The position numbers were made by a program, and so were the translations under genes. From Betaproteobacteria bacterium (GTDB lineage: Bacteria > Pseudomonadota > Gammaproteobacteria > Burkholderiales > Burkholderiaceae_C), in contig CANGHH010000006.1 in assembly GCA_947453725.1 (NCBI GenBank), forward strand, positions 124,001 to 188,000: a DNA stretch of 64,000 bases. The letters run 5' to 3'. Below are positions 44,528 through 52,813 of this stretch, in pieces. The notes beneath the pieces were generated by a model that searched no databases, was not told the origin of the DNA, and saw only the letters and a list, made by a program, of their open reading frames with translations. The stretch's first letter is position 1. Every line of letters starts with the position of its first letter.

Positions 44528-46085
44528 TTCGCCGGTCCTGCACTTCGGCCCCCGCATGCCAGCGGGAGTCAGGTACAGCCAACGCAAGTTCCTTTTGTGG
44601 CCTGCGTTGATGTACCGGGTCGTCGCGCCAGAGGTCAGGCCTCGCCAGATCAACATACTTCAGAAGGCTGTGCTCGGCATGTGCCGCGCCGGTGTGACTT
44701 CCCCTGTGCGTGTAGGCGAAAAGCTGAGGATCCACCCAGATTTGGCCGAGCTGATCATGAAGGAGCTGCTGCAGCGGGCGCTCATCAAGCCTGACGGACT
44801 GCCGACAGCCGCCGGTAACGAGGTTTTCGAGGACGAGGCTCTCGACATGAGGCCCCCGGTGACAGGCCACGTCTTCCAGGACCCGTGGTCCGGTGAACTA
44901 TGGCCACGATTCGTCCAGCGCTTGGACTATGTGGAACTGGACCGTCGAGACAACGGGTTCCCCGATTTGATCTTGGGGACCAAGGGCAAGCCGCGGCGGG
45001 AGCGCGCTTTCATGTGCCGCCCGGTCGACGATGCAGTGCCTCCATCTCCGGACGTGCGGCAGATCCTGCGCGCCACCCATCGACACAAGTCTGCCTTGCG
45101 CAACTCGGAGTCATTTGAGGTGCCGGAAGACGATGAGCAGATGTCGCTCGACGTTGGCACGGCCCTACAGAGAATCTCGCTGGTCGACGACGCACCAACT
45201 CCAGTCTTTCTCACCACGTTCATCTATCTGGCAGAGAACGAGAACACCGGCGAGTGGCACGCATGCGATCCCTTCGGATTGGGAGAGAGCCCGGTACTCA
45301 GACGTGCCATAGATCGTGAGGTCGCGTTCTTTCCGAGGCTCCGAGAGGCCGTCGAGGCTCTCATCGGCTCATCGCTTGATGCGCAGGTCGAGAAGCAGCG
45401 CGGGTGGATTGCCGAGTTGAGGGAACTTGCCACTTCGAATCTCGAGCGCAAGCTCACGGTCAATGCGCGAGACCTGCCGGCTTTCGACGAACTCCTTCAA
45501 CTCGAGATGGCCTATCTGGATGCCGAACTTCTGGGGGATGCCTGTCCTGAGCAGCGCCTACGCGATTTGCTGGGTGCGGCGAGACGGGCGCTGGAATCGA
45601 CCTTTAGGTCGATTGCATCGAAGTTTCCTCCGGGGGATGTCTGGCGTCACGTCTACTTCAAGGACAAGGCCGGGAAGGATCGCCCCGTTCAAGACCAAGT
45701 CTACGTATCGGACGTCTACAAGGTTTGCGCCACCAATCTCGGTTTCGCTACTCCCCTTCCGGAGGCCGTCCAACGTACGCGACCGAACCATTTGCGGGCT
45801 GCATGTTTCGAGTCTGGCTGGAGGCTTCGCGGCGCGATCGTCGCTTCGATGATGGCCGCAGTCAACAACCCATTGCACCCGCTGGTTCTTGCCGCAAAGC
45901 GACGTCCTGAACTGATCGAGGACTTGGATGCGGTGGCCTCGATGGCCGGTGAGGCTATCCATGCGGGAGACAGCATCGTAGAGCTTGGAGCCATCACTCC
46001 AGTGATCGATTCGGTCTACCGGTCCATTGCAATCCTTGGCGGCATCGAGGTTGGCGAGATAAATCAAGTTGAGAAGGGTCGATAG
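44505..46085 (+). CDS. Unknown component of the sigma-54 operon, possible winged-helix N-terminus
   Basis: A 526-residue protein overlapping the helicase end by 23 bases. Residues ~45-110 (RQINILQKAVLGMCRAGVTSPVRVGEKLRIHPDLAELIMKELLQRALI then AAGNEVFED) read as a winged-helix domain. The middle has VTGHVFQDPWSGELWPRF; the C-terminal half is helical and contains YLDAELLGDACPEQRLRDLLGAARRALESTF. No nuclease motif stands out. Its position between helicase and McrB-like genes suggests a bridging or DNA-recognition subunit. The ATG at 44505 is preferred; an in-frame ATG at 44442 lies inside the helicase. Confidence 0.75.
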   Translation: MAALFQLDSPVLHFGPRMPAGVRYSQRKFLLWPALMYRVVAPEVRPRQINILQKAVLGMCRAGVTSPVRVGEKLRIHPDLAELIMKELLQRALIKPDGLPTAAGNEVFEDEALDMRPPVTGHVFQDPWSGELWPRFVQRLDYVELDRRDNGFPDLILGTKGKPRRERAFMCRPVDDAVPPSPDVRQILRATHRHKSALRNSESFEVPEDDEQMSLDVGTALQRISLVDDAPTPVFLTTFIYLAENENTGEWHACDPFGLGESPVLRRAIDREVAFFPRLREAVEALIGSSLDAQVEKQRGWIAELRELATSNLERKLTVNARDLPAFDELLQLEMAYLDAELLGDACPEQRLRDLLGAARRALESTFRSIASKFPPGDVWRHVYFKDKAGKDRPVQDQVYVSDVYKVCATNLGFATPLPEAVQRTRPNHLRAACFESGWRLRGAIVASMMAAVNNPLHPLVLAAKRRPELIEDLDAVASMAGEAIHAGDSIVELGAITPVIDSVYRSIAILGGIEVGEINQVEKGR

Positions 46086-48545
46086 ATGTCAAAGAACAAG
46101 AACAAGCACAGGCAGCAGCCAGCGCCGGTCAAGAAGCCTGACCTGCCGCCTACCTCCGGAGTGACACCTCCGGCGCCGGTAGGCATTGCGCCGTCATTGA
46201 ATCCTGGCGAGTTAGTGACGCCTGTCCAAGCTGCCCAGGCCATCACCAGCATTCACTCACAAGTGCTCGAGGCAGCGACTGAGTCGGACATCGAGGTTGC
46301 GATGATCGCGACGCCGTCCAATGGCGACGCCATAGATCTCGAGAAGGCGGTGCGCGAGCTGAGCGAAGCGTTTGCGATGTGCAAAGCGCGATCAGAGCGC
46401 ATGGTGCGACTCGAAGCCGGGGAGGCCAGCCTTCAGGAGTCGCAGGCGACGCTCCTTCAGCAGCAGAGTCGACTTGCTGCGGATCAGAGAGATATCGATG
46501 AACGTGAGGCGGGCCTAAAGAAGCGCGAGGAAGAGTTCCGCTCTCTAGAGGACAGCCTTCGTGGTCGCGAATTGAATGCAGAGGCCGGGTTTGTCGCTGA
46601 GCGACGTGCCTCGCTGCAGCTGCTTGACCAGGAAGCCGCTGCTGTCCGCGAGGAACTCTCACGCGCACGTGGATTGATGGCGACCGAACGTGCTGAATGG
46701 GACTCGCGCTGGCACGAGCAGGACATCAAGGTCCGCGCAGATCTCGAAGCCCTCAGGGCCGAGCAGAACGCTGCGCACCTCAAGGTCACAGCGGAGCTGG
46801 ATGAGCAACGGCGGCAGTTCGAGATCGAAAGCTCGCGAGCCCGCACTGATGTCAAGAAGCAGCAGGCGAAGTTGGATGTACTGGCAGAAGTGATGGCCGA
46901 AGATCGCGCAGCCTTCGACCTGCGGGTGCAACAGCGAGCCGGCGCACTGTTGGAAGACGCTGGCGCCAAGTACCGTGACTTGGAAGCTCGGCTCGATGCC
47001 GCACGGACCGAGCGCGACGCACTCTACGAGAGGCTGCGCGAACGCGAGGAGGCAGAACGTGCACTGGGCAACAGACCTCTCAGCGAAGTCAAGCAGGAGT
47101 TGGACAACCTGATCAAGGAGAGGAAGTCTCTGGCCGATCGTCTGGCCAAGCGTCCGAGCGAGGACATGGTCGCGCGCCTGGAAACGCTGGAGCGTGCCCA
47201 GGAAGAGTGGGAAGCCGATCGTGCGCGTCTGTCCCAGGAGCTGATTTCCAGTCGTGCCGCGGTAGCCAGGTCCTCGATTGCCGTCACCGAGATGGAGTCG
47301 CTACGAGATCAGAAGGCTGCACTGGAGACTGGCAGGGACTTGCTTCAGGCCGCGCTGGAGGAACTGAGGAAGGATGTGGATGATCGAATCCGGCGCTCCG
47401 ATGGCGTGAGCCCCTTCCCATCGTGCAGCGAGATGGACAGGGACGAGGCGCTTCAGGTCAGCCCGCCGATGTACGACGAAATTCCCGACCTCAGTGCCTT
47501 CTGCGAGGACCTCCAGCAGCGGATCGCCATCGATCCAGCGTCCAGCAAGGTTCTGCACTACTCCCTTTCCGATATCCGCTGTTTCCTGGCCGGCATGGCG
47601 ATGAGCAGACTGCATCTGCTGCAGGGCATCAGCGGCACAGGGAAGACGAGCCTGCCGCTTGCCATGGCCCGTGCGCTTGGCGCCGGGTCGACGCTGGTCG
47701 AGGTGCAGGCAGGGTGGAGAGACCGTCAAGATCTAATTGGCCACTTCAACGCTTTCGAGCGTCGCTTCTACGAGTCGGAGTTCCTGCAGGCGCTCTACCG
47801 GGCACAGTGTCCCCGCTACGCGAACGGCGTGTACATCGTCGTCCTGGACGAGATGAACCTCTCCCATCCCGAGCAGTACTTCGCCGACCTGTTGTCGGCA
47901 CTCGAACAGGACCCCCAGCACCAGAAGCTGGATCTGATGACTGCATCCGTTGAGCCGGCTCCTGCCTTGCTTCAGAACGGTCGGACGCTTCCGCTGCCTG
48001 GCAATGTCTGGTTCGTAGGGACGGCGAATCATGACGAAACGACGAAGGACTTTGCGGACAAGACCTACGACCGTGCGCATGTGATGGAACTTCCCCGTCA
48101 TCGGGAGTTCTTCAAGCCCAAGCGGTCGAAGGCACGACCGCCCGTTTCTCTGGCTGCATTGCAGGGGGCATTCTCTGCAGCTCAGAACGTTTTTCAGAAG
48201 CAGGCCACGGATGCCTATCAGTTCGTGGACGGATCCTTCGCCGACATATTGGGACGCCGATTCCGGGTCGGCTGGGGCAATCGTCTGGAGCGACAGATGC
48301 TTGACTTCGTTCCGGTGGTATTGGCGGGCGGTGGCACATTGACCGAGGCGGTGGACCACGTCCTGGCGACCAAACTCCTACGCAAGATTCGGGATCGGCA
48401 TGACACCAGGCCGGAAGACCTGGAAGCGCTTCGGATTGCTGTTGAGGAGGCATGGCCCCGTCTCCGCTCTCAGGGCGAGCCTGTGAAGTCGAAGGAAATC
48501 ATCCGCAGCGAACTCCGGCGACTGGGTGCCGACGAGGCCGCATGA
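46086..48545 (+). CDS. Coiled-coil McrB-like AAA+ NTPase
   Basis: An 819-residue protein. Residues ~90-440 are a long coiled coil rich in Glu, Arg, Ala and Leu (for example LAADQRDIDEREAGLKKREEEFRSLE). The C-terminal McrB-type AAA+ motor has Walker A LLQGISGTGKTSLP (Walker A at about 514), a Walker B VYIVVLDEMNLSHPEQYFADLL, and the sensor-I region VGTANHDETTKDFADKTYDRAHVMEL. In McrBC the McrB motor hydrolyses GTP; whether this one uses GTP or ATP cannot be told. The coiled coil replaces the usual DNA-binding N-domain. It overlaps the next gene by 4 bases. Confidence 0.88.
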   Translation: MSKNKNKHRQQPAPVKKPDLPPTSGVTPPAPVGIAPSLNPGELVTPVQAAQAITSIHSQVLEAATESDIEVAMIATPSNGDAIDLEKAVRELSEAFAMCKARSERMVRLEAGEASLQESQATLLQQQSRLAADQRDIDEREAGLKKREEEFRSLEDSLRGRELNAEAGFVAERRASLQLLDQEAAAVREELSRARGLMATERAEWDSRWHEQDIKVRADLEALRAEQNAAHLKVTAELDEQRRQFEIESSRARTDVKKQQAKLDVLAEVMAEDRAAFDLRVQQRAGALLEDAGAKYRDLEARLDAARTERDALYERLREREEAERALGNRPLSEVKQELDNLIKERKSLADRLAKRPSEDMVARLETLERAQEEWEADRARLSQELISSRAAVARSSIAVTEMESLRDQKAALETGRDLLQAALEELRKDVDDRIRRSDGVSPFPSCSEMDRDEALQVSPPMYDEIPDLSAFCEDLQQRIAIDPASSKVLHYSLSDIRCFLAGMAMSRLHLLQGISGTGKTSLPLAMARALGAGSTLVEVQAGWRDRQDLIGHFNAFERRFYESEFLQALYRAQCPRYANGVYIVVLDEMNLSHPEQYFADLLSALEQDPQHQKLDLMTASVEPAPALLQNGRTLPLPGNVWFVGTANHDETTKDFADKTYDRAHVMELPRHREFFKPKRSKARPPVSLAALQGAFSAAQNVFQKQATDAYQFVDGSFADILGRRFRVGWGNRLERQMLDFVPVVLAGGGTLTEAVDHVLATKLLRKIRDRHDTRPEDLEALRIAVEEAWPRLRSQGEPVKSKEIIRSELRRLGADEAA

Positions 48546-50773
48546 CATATCGCTTCGTCGATCGATTGAGCGGTAAGGCCTGCGAAGTGCAGGCAGGGAG
48601 CACTCTGCTCGGCCGCTTCATGGTGGAGCACTCCGGCGATGATTCGACGTTCCTGAATTCCGTCGCGATCGCGGAATCAACCTACTGCGTTCCCGATTTG
48701 CGGGGGCAGTGGCAACTCCTGCAACCAGGGCAGGAGCGAATCGAAGGAACGATCTCGCGAACGCAGGTTCTGGATCGACTCGACATTTCGAGCATCTTGG
48801 ACGTTGGAAAGAGCGTCGAGGAAGTCATCTCATCGGGAGGCACCTGGCTGGATACGCTCAGTGTGTCTCCATTGGTCCCGGGCATGTCCGAGCGAGCGGA
48901 ACTGCAGGACTTCGAGAAGTTCCTTGCCGAGCATCTTGGGCATCTGATCGAGGTCTGTAAGCGGCCCCGGACCCATCTTAGGGTGGAAGTCGAGCGGACG
49001 GCGGTCTCTCGGGCGAGGCGAGTAGCGACGCAGGCATCCAGCTATCTGGCCGCCCATACCGAGGACTGGGATCGACCGACGCTGCGAGCGGTCATACCTA
49101 AGCGCATCCTCTCGCTTGTACGGGAGGACCAGTACGACATCTACGAGAACAGGGTAGCGGCGCGCTTGGTCGACCATGTGGATGCTTACCTTTCACGCCG
49201 TGTGACCGAAGTTTCCAGGCTGCTTCGCTTGTTCAGCGCGGCTGGGGATCACCGTTCCACCGCAGGGCAGGGTTCGCACTGGCGACAAAGGCGCGTCTAC
49301 CAGCTCTGGGGCTCATCGATCGATGCCGGTGACGCTCGGCGCAAAGCTGAGCGCACCCTTGAGCAAATTAAGTATTTGAAGTACTCGATATCGGGTCTGA
49401 TGGACTCGCTGCTGTATCGCGAGGTTCCGAGAAGGGCGTTCGTGAGCACGACCCTCACGATGACGAACATCCTTGCGAATGACGCGCACTATCGCCGGGT
49501 GGCGGACATCTGGCTCGCATGGGCGCGACTAGGGCTGGAGCAGTCGCCGAAGCCGGAGAAGCACTTCGAGGAGATGCAGTCGCTGTGCCGATGCTTTGGC
49601 TCGTTCGCATTGTTGCTCGTCATCAGGGGGCTGGAGCAACTGGGTATCGAACCTGTAGACCTGTCGCAGTCTCTCGCTGGGCAAGAAATTGAGCTGGCAG
49701 GGCAGGGCGCACGTGCGCGGCTGTCCTGGTCGGCCAGCGACGGTGTACTGCGTCTTGCAGTTGAGCATGGCAGGCCATTGCGAATCGTCCCGATTCCAGC
49801 GTCCGTCGCGATGCTCCCGGATGATGGTCTCGCCAGACTGATGCGCAATGCCGACGAGGCGGGAAGTTCGGGTGAGATCACCCTGGTGGTTTATCCAAGC
49901 CCATCGACTGAAGTTGCTTTTCAGCGCATGGAGCCAGCCCATGCTCATCGACTGCACGCCCTGTCGCATGAGATCGCAGAACAGGGTCAAACGAGGGCTG
50001 GGTTTTTGCCCGTTTCCCCTTGGGATTTGATCAGCGTTGAACGAGTTGCGCGTCAGCTCCGATGGGCGATCTCGGCGCCGGCGTTCCTTGCATATCCGCC
50101 GTCTTTCGCCAATCCCCTTGTGGCGGAACTCGCCGCCAACGCACTCTGGCTCAAGGTGTCTGGTTCGGACGTAGTAGTTGTTCGAGCCCCTGGGCCGCAT
50201 GAAACGCTGCCAGTTGCACAGCTGCTAGTAGCTGAGAAGAGCCGGCTTGTCGCGTTGGAGGCCGAGCATGTAGACGTGTCCCAGCAACTGCGCATGGCGG
50301 TGAGAGATGGACGAGCTAGCGGGCTCCTTAACGGGCGAAAGAAGGGACTCAATGCCCAGATCACCGATCTTCAATCGCGCATCGGCTTCTTGACCTCGCT
50401 TGAGGTTGACTTGGAGGCTGGAGTGGCGGTCGTCCAGTCTCTTCTCACTTGTCCAACTTGTGCGACGGTTGCCGACCCTAGGCGTGATTTCAAGGGCGGA
50501 CCCGACCATCGCTTTTCCTGTGAGTGTCCTGATTGTTCTACGCAGTGGGGAGCAGAGGCCTGTCCGAACTGCAGGGCATGGATCCCCACGCTGCTGCCGG
50601 AAGTGACGTCGTGGACGGTAGGCGAGGCTGCTGAGGTGGGTTGGCTGGATCAGTTCCTGGGGGCGGATGTGCTAGCCGTGCCGTACAAGTTGGAGCGCGG
50701 TGCGGTAGGCTATGTGTGCCCGTTCTGCGGACACGGGCGGGCGGTTGAAGGGCTCAACAGAGCTGTGTCCTAG
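48542..50773 (+). CDS. McrC/DUF2357-like protein with C-terminal zinc ribbons
   Basis: A 743-residue protein, partner of the McrB-like motor by position. The stretch LVREDQYDIYENRVAARLVDHVDAYLSRRV is the YENR region found in McrC/DUF2357 proteins. No DAKY-type PD-(D/E)XK nuclease motif is visible in the following 450 residues. The C-terminus instead holds two zinc-ribbon clusters: CPTCATV with CECPDC and CPNC, and CPFCGH near the end. A nuclease-dead or rearranged McrC that recognises nucleic acid is therefore possible. Start ATG overlaps the upstream stop (ATGA). It is the last gene of the operon. Confidence 0.78.
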   Translation: MTYRFVDRLSGKACEVQAGSTLLGRFMVEHSGDDSTFLNSVAIAESTYCVPDLRGQWQLLQPGQERIEGTISRTQVLDRLDISSILDVGKSVEEVISSGGTWLDTLSVSPLVPGMSERAELQDFEKFLAEHLGHLIEVCKRPRTHLRVEVERTAVSRARRVATQASSYLAAHTEDWDRPTLRAVIPKRILSLVREDQYDIYENRVAARLVDHVDAYLSRRVTEVSRLLRLFSAAGDHRSTAGQGSHWRQRRVYQLWGSSIDAGDARRKAERTLEQIKYLKYSISGLMDSLLYREVPRRAFVSTTLTMTNILANDAHYRRVADIWLAWARLGLEQSPKPEKHFEEMQSLCRCFGSFALLLVIRGLEQLGIEPVDLSQSLAGQEIELAGQGARARLSWSASDGVLRLAVEHGRPLRIVPIPASVAMLPDDGLARLMRNADEAGSSGEITLVVYPSPSTEVAFQRMEPAHAHRLHALSHEIAEQGQTRAGFLPVSPWDLISVERVARQLRWAISAPAFLAYPPSFANPLVAELAANALWLKVSGSDVVVVRAPGPHETLPVAQLLVAEKSRLVALEAEHVDVSQQLRMAVRDGRASGLLNGRKKGLNAQITDLQSRIGFLTSLEVDLEAGVAVVQSLLTCPTCATVADPRRDFKGGPDHRFSCECPDCSTQWGAEACPNCRAWIPTLLPEVTSWTVGEAAEVGWLDQFLGADVLAVPYKLERGAVGYVCPFCGHGRAVEGLNRAVS

Positions 50774-51087
50774 TGTGGACGAGTGAGAGCGACATGCCGC
50801 TAGGTCAATGGGTCGGTCTGCCGGGTGAGGCTGTGGAATACCTTGCTTCGAGTGCAGCTAACGCCGGAGCCTGTCTCTCGCCGATCCTCGATCTAGATTC
50901 CGCTGGAGCCGGCTTTGATGTAGTTCAGGCACTCGTTGATGGCGCCAGCCAAGTCCAAGTGAACGGCGAGTGCGCGTGACGCCGAGTTGACGAAGATTTT
51001 GGAGAACTGCGGGACCGGGCTTGAGCAACAGCGCGATCGGGTTCACGACGGGCAAGCTCGACTTCGCGCGGCAGGCTTTGGCTTTGG
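50774..51087. other. 314-base gap between convergent operons, with possible gene remnant
   Basis: The plus-strand sigma-54 operon and the minus-strand MetK operon converge here. No complete gene is seen. On the minus strand a short frame ending at 50893 encodes a protein-like tail (FVNSASRALAVHLDLAGAINECLNYIKAG) but is closed upstream by a stop near 51040, so it may be the remnant of a decayed gene. No clear hairpin terminator was found. Confidence 0.4.
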
Positions 51088-51609
51088 CTACAGGTCGGCT
51101 TCCTGCTGCTCTTCGGGTTCGCCGGCTGCATCACCCCACACCGCAGACGCGACTTCGGCGAGTTCGCCCGCGTCGAGGATGCCGCTTTCGTTCACCCAGT
51201 GGAACCGGTCCAGCCCGCCATCGCGCTCCTGTGCCCAGCAGCTGTGGAGCATCAGGCGCGCTGCCGCATCGGCGGGTAAGCCTGCGCGCGATGCGACGGC
51301 CATCGCGCTCGGATCCATCCACCGGCTCCAGTTGTCGTCGTAGCGCTTGGACCACAGAACCCAGTGGTGGTGGCGACTGCACATCGACAGGTAGTAGGCG
51401 TCGATGCGCATGTGCATTGGCGACCAGGCCCACTCCACCTGGCCGATGTAGCGGGCCAACCTTGGCATCGCGGACGGGGCGATGTCTTCGGCAAGCTTGC
51501 CAGTCGTCATCGACCAGTTCGCTGGGCGCTCCGGAAGCCCCTTCACGAGGTACAGACGCTGCTGCGGCAGTTCCGACGGCAGCATGGGAATGTGGGGTTT
51601 GCGGGTCAT
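51088..51609 (-). CDS. Unknown protein coupled to the metK-like gene
   Basis: A 173-residue soluble protein whose ATG overlaps the metK-like stop by 4 bases. It is rich in Trp, His and Met: IGQVEWAWSPMHMRIDAYYLSMCSRHHHWVLWSKRYDDNWSRWMDPSAMA, with HHH and CxxxHHH-type arrangements that could bind a metal. No family recognised. It is the last gene of the MoxR operon. Confidence 0.7.
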   Translation of the reverse strand: MTRKPHIPMLPSELPQQRLYLVKGLPERPANWSMTTGKLAEDIAPSAMPRLARYIGQVEWAWSPMHMRIDAYYLSMCSRHHHWVLWSKRYDDNWSRWMDPSAMAVASRAGLPADAAARLMLHSCWAQERDGGLDRFHWVNESGILDAGELAEVASAVWGDAAGEPEEQQEADL

Positions 51610-52778
51610 GCCAATGCCTCCGCGTTGGCCGTGGACACTGGGACCGAGAAGCCGGGGGCCGATGGTTCCCACCAGGACCCGATTGCACCGGGGTGCCCCC
51701 ATCGAGCGAGCCGCCCGTCGATCAGGGTTGCGAATCCATCCCCCGCGAGTTCCGAGATCATCGCCTTTGCTGCGTCGCGGGTCGGCACCGGTTGCACCCC
51801 CGGTGGCAGCGGCACCAGTCGCCCGTCGGCCCACACTTGAACCGACTCCGGCGCCGCCGAGTTGGGTCGGTATTCCAGTTGCACCCTCACGCGCCGTCCG
51901 ACCCCGGCGTGCACGCACTGCAGGGCCAGCCGACGCGCGAGCAGACCGCCCACCCTGTCTGGCTTGTGGAAGTCCTTGCCGCTCCAGGCGCCGCCGCCAA
52001 TGGGCACGCCCGGGCCGTAGGCGTCCATCACGAGCTTTTTGCCGGTGGTGCCGTTGTCGCCGGTGGGCCCGCCGCAAAGAAACATGCCCGCGGCGTTGAT
52101 GGTCAGATCGGGCATCGGTGCCGACAGTGGGCCATCGAGGGCAGCCCGAACGGCCTCTTCAGCGTGGCGGCGCAGTGCCAGCCAGTCGGCGTCCTCGGCA
52201 TGGTGCAGCGACACCGACACGGATCTCGTCACGAACCGGCCGTCTTCGTGCTCCTCGCCGCGCACGATCACCTTGCCGTCCGGACCTATCGCTCCTTGTG
52301 GATACGCCCGCTGCTGGGCGTGCAGCGCCTGCGCGATGCGCCGCGCCATCCACACCGCTCCGGGCAGGAACCCTGTCTGTGGCGTGGCCTGCGCGTACCC
52401 GATGCAGATGCACTGGTCGTCCGACAGATGGCGCAATTCCTGCCACTCGGCCCCGCGCTGCTCGATGCGAAGCGCCCTCAGGTCGACCTGCAGCTCTTCC
52501 GGCAGCGGATCCCAGCGCCCGCCGTAGCCGGCTGTTCGGTAGGTGTCCCGCACCCAGGAGACCAGGCGCTCCTCGATGTCGGGCAGGGTGCTGCGGTCGA
52601 AGCCGATCAGACCCGTCACGAAGACGTGATCGAAGGCGCATGCCGCCTCGATGCCGCATTGCCCGTAGGGGTCGGCGCGCAGTACCTCGCCGACGATGCG
52701 GTCGGCCAGCGCGTCGCAGAGCTTGTCGGGGTGACCCGGGAGGACCCATTCGGCCACGGTCACGGGATGGTTGTTCAT
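51606..52778 (-). CDS. Divergent S-adenosylmethionine synthetase
   Basis: A 390-residue methionine adenosyltransferase-like protein, which makes SAM from ATP and methionine. The ATP/Mg motifs persist: WVLPGHPDKLCDALADRI near the N-terminus (canonical EGHPDK), NGTTGKKLVMDAYG and GGGAWSGKDFHKPDR (canonical GGGAFSGKD). Other blocks differ strongly, such as DQCICIGYAQAT in place of DQGLMFGYA and a diverged N-domain, so it is not the housekeeping enzyme. RBS GAGGAGA precedes the ATG at 52778. It lies 35 bases after the vWA-peptidase gene in the MoxR operon. Confidence 0.85.
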   Translation of the reverse strand: MNNHPVTVAEWVLPGHPDKLCDALADRIVGEVLRADPYGQCGIEAACAFDHVFVTGLIGFDRSTLPDIEERLVSWVRDTYRTAGYGGRWDPLPEELQVDLRALRIEQRGAEWQELRHLSDDQCICIGYAQATPQTGFLPGAVWMARRIAQALHAQQRAYPQGAIGPDGKVIVRGEEHEDGRFVTRSVSVSLHHAEDADWLALRRHAEEAVRAALDGPLSAPMPDLTINAAGMFLCGGPTGDNGTTGKKLVMDAYGPGVPIGGGAWSGKDFHKPDRVGGLLARRLALQCVHAGVGRRVRVQLEYRPNSAAPESVQVWADGRLVPLPPGVQPVPTRDAAKAMISELAGDGFATLIDGRLARWGHPGAIGSWWEPSAPGFSVPVSTANAEALA

Positions 52779-52813
52779 CGCGATCTCCTCAACATTGGAT
52801 TGATTTCGTCGGG

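Noticed and set aside
36019-50773. A type III CRISPR system, suggested by the CARF-like domain
   Set aside because: No repeat-spacer array and no Cas10, Cas5, Cas7 or Cas6 protein is visible anywhere in the window.
48542-50773. Classical McrC restriction nuclease
   Set aside because: The nuclease residues expected in McrC could not be found, so the call was kept at McrC/DUF2357-like.
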